Shown piece by piece: positions 23,751 to 34,700 of a DNA stretch of 64,000 nt (position 1 is its first letter; each line of letters opens with the position of its first letter). The stretch is taken from the NCBI RefSeq assembly GCF_001649575.2, contig NC_051443.1, positions 21,863,853 through 21,927,852 on the forward strand, written 5' to 3'. The notes under the pieces are model-generated. The model was given only the letters and a program-made list of their open reading frames with translations. It was not told the DNA's origin and did no database searches. The translations under genes and the position numbers were made by a program. The stretch comes from Kryptolebias marmoratus. Taxonomy: Eukaryota > Chordata > Actinopteri > Cyprinodontiformes > Rivulidae.

Positions 23751-26700
23751 GCACTTGAATTATGAGAAGGTTTTCAATTTATATGAAAAATAACGCTAAC
23801 TGTAAAATGCTTTTCAAGAATGGGAATATCTGTCAAGTAAAGGAACATTCCAATATGAGTGCCAATCATTTATTCTTTAAAATTTCCCTCTGTGGTTTTA
23901 CTGTATCTTAATCAATAACTGAGGAGTAATTTCCTTCTTAAATAGTTTTTTATAGCTGTGATTTTTTTTTTTCTTCCCACCAGCCGACTATTGAACAATT
24001 CCTGAGAGAAAATTAGGATTTCCTTTTCCTATCTAGCCTCATCCTGCAAACACTCAAGGAAAAGTCAACCAAAGGTCGACCACAGGCTGTAAAATGACAC
24101 CCACATGGTGTCACTTTCTATTTCACTGCATCCAGCAGCTTCAGCACTGTCATCCCTCTGTGGGTTAAAATAGTTTCTGTAATGGTAATGAAATCCAAAC
24201 GCACATGTATAGCTTTTTGTATTTGAATTACTCACATTCTGCAGAACAACAAATCCACTGTAATTACCACAAAACGTGTGTGTGTAATATCTGTCACTTA
24301 TCTGCAGATCTTTATTAGAGGAGCTTTTCTCCTGACAGAGCCTTTCTTTGCTAATCAAGAGTTCTCATTGCCAACTGTGTCAGCCACAGAAGTGGAGGAG
24401 AGGGTTGAAGCGGCCTAGCGTGGCAGCTTTTCTCGTTTGCTTGTGATATTTGACCGTTTGGTGTTGCTGGAAACGCCACATCCTACTCTGTGGAGCTGGT
24501 AAAGATGCCACAGCACTTCAGTTCAGTTCAGCTGGTTTTGTGGCTTTCTTGCTATTATGTTTTAACAGATGATTCAAATGTCAGTCTGTTCGATTTTGGT
24601 TACCGGCTTCCTTTTACACCAAACACAGTAAGGATGAAAAAAATAAGAACAAGAGGCTGAGTTGTTTTTTTTGTTTTGTTTTGGGGTTTTTTTAACAATT
24701 TTTGTTAAAGTTTTGATGAATAGTATGCTATTTACTCATGAAATCTTAAGGTCACATTTTGCTATAAATAGTTTGAATATGTTGTTGTAGATTGTTGCAG
24801 TAAACCTTTTTCAGTTGTTCTGCTGCCCTTAAAATTCTCAACCTGTATCATTGGATTTCCAGTGATTTAAATCAGAATTTGCAGGAAAACATAAACCGTT
24901 TCTTTTATTACAATAAGACAGTTAAACTGGTTAAGCCATCCACTAAGACACAGACTATTTAGAGGAAAAGTCCTTAGTGTGGCAGACCGTTTTAACATAT
25001 GCATAATAATACATTTTAATCTAGTGCTGGGCTTCAGAAATATGTTGTTTGAATGTAAGGAAGGTGTATTTGTAGAAAAGCTGATGTGTTAAATTGGACA
25101 GCTTCAGGTTACAGTATTCGGAAATATGTAAAGACTTCAGTTTATTTCTTTCTCCCCTTAAATTGTATTTATTTATTTTCTTGAATGGCTCGCAGCAGCT
25201 TGTAGTAACCCTTGTTGTCCACTAGATGGCTGCTAGAGCTTTGGTTCTTTTTCTCCTAGTTTTTGCTTTTGCAAAAAGGACAGTGATGGTGAGAAACGTC
25301 AATCAGGTTGTATTTTTCTTGATGATTTTACTTTAGGAGCACTTAATTTGTTAAATGGTCTTCTAGTTGTTCATTTTCTTTATCAGTACTAAGGTACAAA
25401 GACATCATCAGAGGAAGTTTGTGTAACAGTCGAAGTCACTGTGAGGGTTTCACCACTATTCCAACTTTATGCCTGTTTGAGATGAAGGTTTGTGCTCATT
25501 GAAGGAATACAAATGACTGCCATCTCATTTTAATGCATCACTTTGAGTAAAACTTTTATTGCTGCTTATATTTACTTTGTAACTTTCATTAGTGTTAATT
25601 TTGTTCAAAATGTGAATTTTTTTCCAGTAGTGAGCAGTTATACATAGTACCAAGATAGTTCAAACTTAGTGTTTTGTCTCAATAAAATATCCTGTATAAA
25701 AATTCTCTTTGTACATAAAACAAGTCTTTTCTCTTTTTTTTTTAGGTTGCCTTCAGAGTTTTGGCCTGGACTCTGTGAGTCACAGTAACTTTGTTCATTA
25801 CTACAGCGTTCAATCATCAGCGAAATCTAAATTGCTGACGAATGACAGCAGAAATCCTGCTCTTTGTTTGTTCAGTAAGCGTGCATCTCGTCTCCCGTGG
25901 CTTCCTGTTCTGGTCCTGACAGTTAATGTAGTTGCTCAATGTGAAAATATTACATCATCCTAAAAACAAACATTTTGGTAATTAGAAAACTTGCTCCGCT
26001 TTTATTTTGAAACAAAAGGGACAGTGGGACACAGCAAAGCCAAGCTTAAAGCGTGGGACATGATTGATGCGACTGGTTTTCTTACACTAATTGCAAAAGA
26101 TTAAAAGCAAGACTTACGATTTTGAAAGATGTGACCACCCTTTAATTTGGAAGCTGTGGAGAGGACATTAAAACTTATGCAACCATTTGCCACTGAAAGT
26201 GGAAGAAAAGTTACACCTAATAGTCAAGTGTTAAAGTGACCCTGTTTCTGTATTGTGTCTGAGAACCACGACAACCTCACTTATAGAGAGTTAAGTGCAT
26301 GTACTGTAGTACTTCACTGCTAAGTACTTGCAGTGGTTCTTCTGTTAAAGCCGGTGTGCTGAGCTGTTGGTGCTAATTGGGAATATCCTGAATCCAGCAG
26401 GAAGGAAGAGGCTGGACTGACAGAGCCGCCTTCACTGTGTAAAGTAATAATAACTGCTGTCGCTGCTTTTTTTAAGGGACATTTTTAGAGCCGAGTTAAT
26501 GTTATACACCAACTGGCTGGTTAGTTTAAAAAAAAAAGTCAAGGACTTTCACCACAAAGATTATGTAATTCCTATTGTTGCTATCATCACAGTGAAGTGG
26601 GCTTTTATAGCTTCTAAATGGTAAATGGTAAATGGCTTGCACTTATATAGCGCTTTATCTAGTCCAAGGACCCCAAAGCGCTTTACACTACAATCATTCA

Positions 26701-27080
26701 CCCATTCATCCACACATTCACACACTGATGGTGGTAAGCTACAATGTAGCCACAGCTGCCCTGGGGCGGGCTGACAGAAGTTCTAAGTTCAAGTCCTGCT
26801 TGTTTGCTTTTTTATTGTAGTCATACATCCTACAGTTCAATTTCTTTCCAGTTAAAAAATAAAGTGGACCTTAAAGGCCACAAAAGGCAGCTTGAACATT
26901 TAGAAATTAACTTTTTTTTTTATTATTTTTTGTGAAGAGGGGGTTGAATATCACAAACACAAATATAGTATTAATCAAGGATGAGTGGCATTTATCACAA
27001 AAACCAACTAAAAAATAACCTGTTTTAACTTGAGAAAAGTCTTTAAAGAACTATGAACAATAAAGAACTTTCTAGAAAAA
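23751..27080. other. Intergenic DNA between tmem267 and il11ra
   Basis: No exon was recognised. The open frame at 25709-25963 follows a T-run acceptor-like site but resembles no known protein and has no donor. The one identifiable repeat is at 26616-26780. Confidence 0.55.
26616..26780 (+). repeat. Dispersed fish repeat ('tatagcgctttat' family), truncated
   Basis: It begins with three near-tandem AAATGGT units, then 'cacttatatagcgctttat', 'accccaaagcgctttacac', CCCATTCATCCACAC and 'aagctacaatgtagccacag'. This is a very common teleost repeat. The 3' half of the family (the 'cttgcccaaggacac' part) is missing here. A related copy retaining that part lies at 43796-44125. Confidence 0.7.
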
Positions 27081-29280
27081 ATGTGATAAAATAGTATTTA
27101 TTTCACAGAAACATACCAGCACAAAAGGGGGAAATTAAAAACAGCTTATGATTGTTTTTGTTGTACACACAAAGCAAGAAACGAAACAAAAAAAACCCGA
27201 TCATATACATCTGAGAGGTGCCTGAGTGTAGTTTGACTTGTAGGATGTAAAACCTACAGGCTCCATCGGGTCTCACACACTGCAGAAGGACACACACTGA
27301 ATGAAACGATAAAAAAAGAGTGAACCAGAAATGCGTTCAACAGGTTCACACGATACAAGAAGAAAGCCAATGACTGTCAACCACTGAGAACAAAGATAAA
27401 CGTCAATGAAACTGCATTGTTGCCAAAAAAAAGTTCATCTTAAGGATGATTGATCAGATGCAATTAATCAAAATGCTTGAAATATTTTTAAAAGATGTGA
27501 AAATATTCTCTTTGCTTGTCAAATTTGCAGCACCTGGTTCTGCTTTTAGGAGGTTCTGTTGTACAAAATAGCATTTTTAGAATAAAGCTCGAACGAGCTG
27601 GCAGGGAATCTGAAAAATGTTTTTTGAAGAATAAATACACACATTTTCTGAATCATGGTCATCCTTCTGAATGTACAGAATACACAGACTGACATGACAA
27701 CAAGTGGGTGGTGACACCAAAAATGAGCAAGAAAAAAAAAAAAGACTCAATTGTGGTTCATGTGACAGGGAAGAAATAAACTGAGCATGTTAGATGAAAA
27801 ACAATTCAGTAAACGCATCATTCACACAGTAACTGTACAGTAACGCAGCTTCATATAACTGGGGAGAAACATACAAATACACAATGCAGGAAAAGCTCGA
27901 CAGACATGGATTATCCGCAGTCACTAATGCTAGTTTCTTTCTTTTTTTTAACAAATAATTTAGTCTTTTTCCAATTTCTCTTAATTAATGAACAGATTTT
28001 ACCTTTGAGTTCACATCAGTCACATCATTTTGTTAGGCATCATACATTCTCCTAACTGAGCAAACCCATGTCTGTGAATCAACCCCAAAGGACAGATTTA
28101 TAAACACCAAATACACTATAGTATACATATTTTTTTTTGAAAGTGTAATATACAATAGTATTATACAAGTAAGCTTTGCTTGGATCCATGCAACATATGT
28201 GGAGCTAGCTTTAGAGAACATACAGTCGTCAAAACTGGAGAAAGTTTGACTTAGATGCACCTTGTGTTCCTGAAAGTACACAGTCAGTCAATTAATCAAC
28301 AAAAAAGTTTGCATTAGCAGAAGAATATAACAAGAAATAAAGTTAATAAAGAAAGAGAATGCACAAGAGGTATTTCAGAAGGAAAGTTCTGGCCACTCAC
28401 AAGATAAACGGTTGTTTTGTTTGTTTGTTTGTTTGAATGAGTCAGTGGAATTTGAGACATGTATAAAGTGAGAAAAATCTAGTCAGTTTTTTGTTTACAC
28501 TAAAATGTTAACTGGCTTATTTAACTCACAATTTTAGAGTTTCTTAATGCGTTGTAGCCTATAATAATCTTCCACAAAATTATTTGTGTGACTGATGTGT
28601 GTCTGTTAATATTCCAACCTTTACTGTTTCTCTCCAAAAATGCTAAATATCTTTCGTTTTCCCAAACCCACTTCATTTAATAAAGCGTTCAGGACCACAC
28701 GCTAACGTCCGCAGTAACCGTCCACATACATCCTCTTTTATGTGAAATGAGCTGCATGTTAAATCTGCAGCTTCTACTTTAACCTTTATATCCTCTACGT
28801 CCTGCATCGTCATCTGTTTGCTTTGAAAGAAACATGCTCCGGTGCTGCTCCAAAAGAACAAAGGTATGGAAGGCTGTTGTAACATATAATCAAACCAAAC
28901 TTATAACTCTAATAACATTTTTTTTTAGATATCAATAATAGCATTCCTCCATCTTAAAATGATATTTCAATGTGTCGACAACTGAGTTTGTATTAGGGAA
29001 ATGTAAATTTAGCATGTTAATATAAAAAAAAAATCAATGAAATATTTAACAGATGGGAAGTAAATAACTGCAGATGTACAGAATTTGTGCATCTGTCCTA
29101 TCCACTATCAGCATTGTGCTTCAAACAGTCTTCCTTCTTGAACAAATGATGTCACTTTAAAATGAACTTTAAGGATAGCTGAAACAGAATTCTTATAAGT
29201 AGAAACTCACATGTATAATACCAAACTGTTACTCATCAAGTTTAAATTTAGTATTTATTTTGACTTGAAGAGTTGTAGGT

Positions 29281-29517
29281 GGGTGGTACAAAAAGGTTGC
29301 AGGATGGCTTCCCCTGTGCTCACCTGGGTTTACTCTGGGTTGTCCCTAGATGTGAGTGAGAGCGTGAATGATTGTTTGTCTCCATGTGTCCCTGGGATGG
29401 ACTTGTGACCTGTCCAGGGTGTCCCCTGCCTCTCACACAGTGACTGCTGGAGACAGGCACTAGCTCCCCGTGACCCGGAATGGAGAAGTGGGTAAAAAAA
29501 TGGATGGATGGATGGAG
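29281..29517 (+). repeat. Dispersed fish repeat with GGATGGATGG tail
   Basis: The run 'cctgggatggacttgtgacc', 'tgtccagggtgtcccctgcc', 'tagctccccgtgacccgg' and then 'aaaatggatggatggatgg' is characteristic of a high-copy teleost repeat. A longer copy in inverted orientation lies at 54505-54875. Confidence 0.7.
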
Positions 29518-30463
29518 TTAAAGGTACTTTGAGGAACCCATTTGATCTAATGTGTGATAAATCAGCTTGCCACAGTTGGAAGCCATCCCAGTGAGACATA
29601 CCATTTAATTAGGATGCTTCTACCACTTTACTATAATGTAAAACAAAGTGCTTAAAAACTCTTTTTTTTTTTAAATAAAAAAATCTGAGCTAACAGGTTT
29701 AAGGTTTTAAACCTACATTTGTAACAATTTTATTTTGTAAAGAAAAAATATATATTTACATAAACAAAAACTGTGTTCAAAACTACTCAACTGAATTCAA
29801 CAATTATGCCTTGGCATTAAAGCCTTTTTTATTTATTAAACTGATTTTTTCAGTAACATTTGCTTTTTAGAACATTTTAACTCTTAAATTTATTGTGCAG
29901 GTTTTACCTTGCAGTCTGGAAAAAAATATATAATGTAAAGGTTTTTATATATTTTTTTATATTATATTTTTATAGAACAAAGAACACTATAAATAACTGA
30001 CAGTGAATTTAGATGCTGATTCAGAGTTCAGCTTCTATTTTTTTTTTATTATCTAGAATGTAAAATTTGATATTAACTAATTATGTGATATTGTAATGCT
30101 GGTGATTTGTGAAAGGCCAGTTTCTCTTTGTCTTTCTTCCTTTTTTTTCAGTCACACAAATACTAATTGTGGATGGATAAACAGAGGTATATAAGAAACA
30201 TAAAAAAACACTACCTAGATTTAAAATGACTGACAAAACAACAAGATAATGTGACATAAAATCATTCATGCAACTTATCATGATATCATGCAACATAAAA
30301 TTATTCATCATAGACTAGATAAAGTCTTTATTACCCAGCCTGCCATTTCTGAACCCTAATCTTTAAGATCATGTGCCGAGATTGCTCTCTAACCCCACCC
30401 CCCTCCTCGGCGGAGGCCCTAATGCCCGGCATTGCTGCTTTGGTGTCAGACACACACAGACAA

Positions 30464-30482
30464 ACACACACACACACACACA
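30464..30482. repeat. (CA)n microsatellite
   Basis: A short run of about 9 CA units. Confidence 0.85.
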
Positions 30483-31260
30483 GACCGGCAGAGTTTATGC
30501 TTCCTTCACAGCATTGAGTCAGTTGATGTAAGAATGAACATAAGTGATTATGTTCCTCCTTACCAAAAAAATCAACAACAACAAAAAAAAAAAAAAGTGA
30601 AATGTTCTGGGTGATAGAAGACAGACAAGCTGTTCCACAGTAAATCCTATGTTCTCCTGGTTGGCAGCTGCACATCTCGTCCTGATTTGTTGCTTAAAAG
30701 GCACAAAGATTCATCCCCCCTGAAGCAGCATCATTTGTGAGTAAAATCAGATGTCCCTGGTGCAAGGTTTCTCCTTCGGTCCATTAAAGAGTAAACACTG
30801 CTGGAGTCAAGAGAGCAAGGTCTGTTTTCCTGCTCGTTTGGAGTCTTCTGAAACTTTACGGGCAGCTCAGTTAGATGACACCACTGAATATGTCCAGGGA
30901 AGCCTTTTTATAACTCACCCCGCTGTCAGGTGTGAAATATGGAATAAGTATCCCTTCCATGGGTTTATCCTGGATGCTGTGGCTGAAAATAGACGGTCAG
31001 CGTGTCTCAGTGGTAAAACAGGTCTGATGTTTACTCACTTCTCCAGCTGACAGATAGTTGACACTTCAACTCAACCTGAGAAGAGTTGAAAAAAAAAAAA
31101 AAGAAGTGGACACATGAAGACAAGCAAAAAGAAAATACAGCTGTAAAAAAACATGTATAAATCATAATTATGCATGTAATTAACTGCTGCCTTGAAAGCA
31201 CATATTTAAAAAAAGAGTGGGATGGAAGACATGCAGGCATATTTACAGGGTTATAATCTG

Positions 31261-31286
31261 TGTGTGTGTGTGTGTGTGTGTGTGTG
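31261..31286. repeat. (TG)n microsatellite
   Basis: An uninterrupted run of 13 TG units. Confidence 0.9.
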
Positions 31287-31647
31287 CTAGCCTTATAATC
31301 AAAAGTTGGCTGGCTATCTGAGGGGTTGCCTTTAAGTTGTTTATAGCAGCTCTTTGAACCATTTTTTTGATCCCAATAATACATAAAATCTTACACTCTT
31401 CTCACTGGCTTAGTGCTCATTTGAGGGAATTCTGTGGAGTTCTTTATATCTGAGATGTTGAGGTTTTAATTAACTTCACACATAGAGGCTGCTTCTCATC
31501 AAAATCTGCAAATAAATCTGCCATACAAACCAAAAAATAAATAAAAATAGTTTGTCACCACCAGTGTCTACTCTACATATGTACAGAACACATGTGCAAA
31601 CAAAAAGTTGCTCCAAAGACTGAGTTACCTTGAAAATGAGGGTCATC

Positions 31648-31726
31648 TTAGATCGGGATTGACTTCATCTTGACCATAGAGGCGAGCTCCTGTTTGGTGG
31701 CGTGTTCATGCCGCCTCTGCCTCATC
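31648..31726 (-). CDS. il11ra: il11ra exon 10: cytoplasmic tail and stop
   Basis: The acceptor is 'cttttcccag'. It encodes MRQRRHEHATKQELASMVKM followed by KSIPI and TAA. The short, basic tail has no Box1-like proline motif, consistent with a subunit that relies on gp130 for signalling. Confidence 0.87.
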
Positions 31727-34700
31727 CTGGGAAAAGAAAACCCCAACATGTTAAACTGTGCTCAGAGAGAGAGCGAAAGAGACAGATGACACAGCTGTGG
31801 GCTGTATGTTGAATGTTTGTGTGCAGCTTACCATACAATAAAGATGAGGGAAAGGACGGTGGTGAGGATAAAAACTGAGAACAAAACCAGCAGAATCACC
31901 AGACCCAAATTGCCTTCATCCCCAGGTACAGTATCTATATGGGAAGAGGAAGGAGGCAAATGATAGTGGACATCAGCAAAACAAGCAATTTGGATGCGAA
32001 AAAGCTAACAGACAATTACGGCAAGACATATGAAAGTTGATAGATGATGCAAAAGTTGACTGAAAAAAAACAGATGGTCAAAAAGTTATTAGCGTCATAA
32101 ACAGATAGGCAACAACTCATGGTTCGGTAAAAAGAAAAAGGGGCCCAAAAAACAACAACAAACAAACAAGCAAACTGTGTGGTCTTGGATTGAATCGCTC
32201 CCTGGTTAGAGGCTCGTCTTAAATTTGCCGTTACAGCTTTTGCACAGACATGCACTAATTACACTTCGGAAAACAAAAACTTTTTCACATGCACAGCAAA
32301 AATAGTAGAAACGTGCTGCTCTGTGAAAGTAACAGAGACAAATGAAAAAAGCTGTGAGCACATCTGCACATGATAAGCTCACACGCAGATTCCAAAAAGC
32401 AGAAGACATCTATTCCTAAAGAATGTTTAACCCCTACTTATCTCCTGGTATACACTCCATGTGGGTGTGAGCATGTTTGCAACTGCAGGCTGCTTTTAAC
32501 TTTGGTTTTCCCCATGTGGTGTATAAGTGAGCTGCAATCTACTTAACTTTTCATCCAGAAAACAAATAGGACTGCAGAAAACATAACACCCTGCAGGCGC
32601 AATTTGCTGCAATTATATGCAATTTGGTGATGAGACCAATCATGAACATACATGGTTCTAGGTGCACTGTAATAAGTGAAAATAGTGGTTCTGAAAATAG
32701 TGCTGCTTTTAATGACTGATTAGGTATCTTGTTGCTGCCAAAAAACACAAGACATAAAACAATGCTCATCCTGTAGTTTTTATTTAGCCATAATGCCTGT
32801 AGCTGAAATTATAAGACTCTAAACCAGACTGAGGAGATATATAGTTACAATGAAATGTAAATAGATTCTATTTAAATACAAAAACCTTCACGTCAACACA
32901 TAAAGCATCTCCTGGTCATAACCGGGTTATAAAATTAGGTAAAACTTTAGATGAACAAATGCCATTTTACAACACATCTAATTACCAAAAGCTAGCCTAA
33001 AATGCACAAATCTATTTTTGTGAACAGTAACAGTCTGGTATTAACCTTTTCTACAATGTGCAAGGAAGCTATGAATCACCTTTAACTGATAAAAGCAATA
33101 ACAGGACAAACACAGGAACAATAAAAGCAGCAAAATTACTATATATTTACCTGTTTTATAATAGAAATACCATCAACAGTTATAATAACTAATGTTAGCA
33201 ATATTACAAAAATGTCTTCTGTAATTGCATTATTGTTAAACTATAACATAAGGATTGTTGCTGTTGAACAAAACTGTAGCTTGTTTATTTTTCTGAATAA
33301 ACAAAAAATAGCCTCACTTGGTGTCTTCATTGTGGAAGTTTTAGGTTCTGTGATGAAGAGATCATCATCATAGTCTAGAGGCTCAGTGTCCTCTGGGGTG
33401 TCAGGGTTGGTATGGGCTGTAGAGGGAGAAACACGGTTAGCCACTGACATATAAACAAAGGTTTGGATTTAAATTTAATGTATATGTATTTTTTGTATTT
33501 ATCCCCTGCCGCCTGTGTGTGTGTATGTGTATGTGTCTGTGTGTATATATGTGTGCACACAGGTGAGTTAATTTGTCTGTATCACTAGGAATCACTCAGT
33601 GAATATGACTAAAAAATCTCAGAAACAATCATTGGATGTGCATCTACAAATGATTGAATTGGCAAATTTATTTTTAATATTATTATAATTAATAGTAGTA
33701 GTAGTATTTTCTCTCCCACCTGTCCAGGGTCTGACAAGATGCTGTTTGGTCCACTCACTCCATTGGCTCTCAGAGTTCATATTGTCCCGGGCTCGAACCT
33801 GAACCTGGTGTAAGTGATCTGCCAGAGCGTCAGATATCACAACTTCATCCTCTTCTGTGAAAATCTGTTAAACACAGACACTGAATGTACACATATGTGC
33901 ACACACACAATGCTGCAGCCGAAAATCTGTATATAAGATGAGATGCTGACTTTACAACGGTGAGAAAACCAGATTTAAATAAGTGAACAATGAGGCCAAC
34001 TTTATGTGCAGTGTGTCAAATCTTCATGTTTAACATTGACTTCACCTTTAATGATAAAAGAACGAAATGTGCTTTTGTTTTACTAACCTCTGACCAGACT
34101 TTAGAACCGAAAGGCTTGTATCTGATGTGAAAGAGCGGGACGGAAGCATTTTCCTGCTGGCAGGCAGGAGGATAGTGCCATGTGACCTTTAGTTTCATTG
34201 GGAAACCCTCCATCTCCTTCACAGAGACTGACTCTGGAGGACCAGGTTTTACAACAAAGAAAGCACAGGCAGATAAAAAAATAATAATAATTATCCACAA
34301 GAAACTTAGCACTTAGGATGCTATTTACAAACTTAAACAGCATACTATTTAAGTTTGTAAACATGTGAAATTGTTACTTGTTAATTGTGTTTAAAATTAA
34401 CTAGATAATACTGCATTATTATTATTATTTTATTATTTTCTCTCCCACCTTTCCAGGGTCCAACAAGATGCTGTTTGGTCCACTCACTCCATTGGCTCTC
34501 AGAGTTCACCTCGTCCCGGGCTCGAACCTGAACCTGGTGGAAATGACCTACCAGGACGTCAGATAACAAAACTTCATCCTCTTCTGTGAAAATCTGTTAA
34601 CAAACAGAGAGAGACATGACACTGAATGCGCACATATGCACACGCACACAATGCTGCAGCAGAAAATCTGTATATAAGATGAGATGTTGACTTTACAACA

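Larger units (their letters stand above)
27081..31647 (-). other. il11ra: Region 3' of il11ra (3' UTR of unknown length, then intergenic)
   Basis: No coding exon was recognised below the il11ra stop. TTTATT (AATAAA on the - strand) occurs several times, for example near 30330 and 27098. The latter closes a relatively repeat-poor, AT-balanced block that could be a distal UTR end. A moderately GC-rich, repeat-free block at 30735-31060 looks unlike its surroundings. A dispersed repeat interrupts at 29281-29517. Confidence 0.4.

Noticed and set aside
25709..25963. 84-codon frame after a T-run and AG
   Set aside because: It looks like a single exon by chance; no donor, no partner exon and no recognisable protein.
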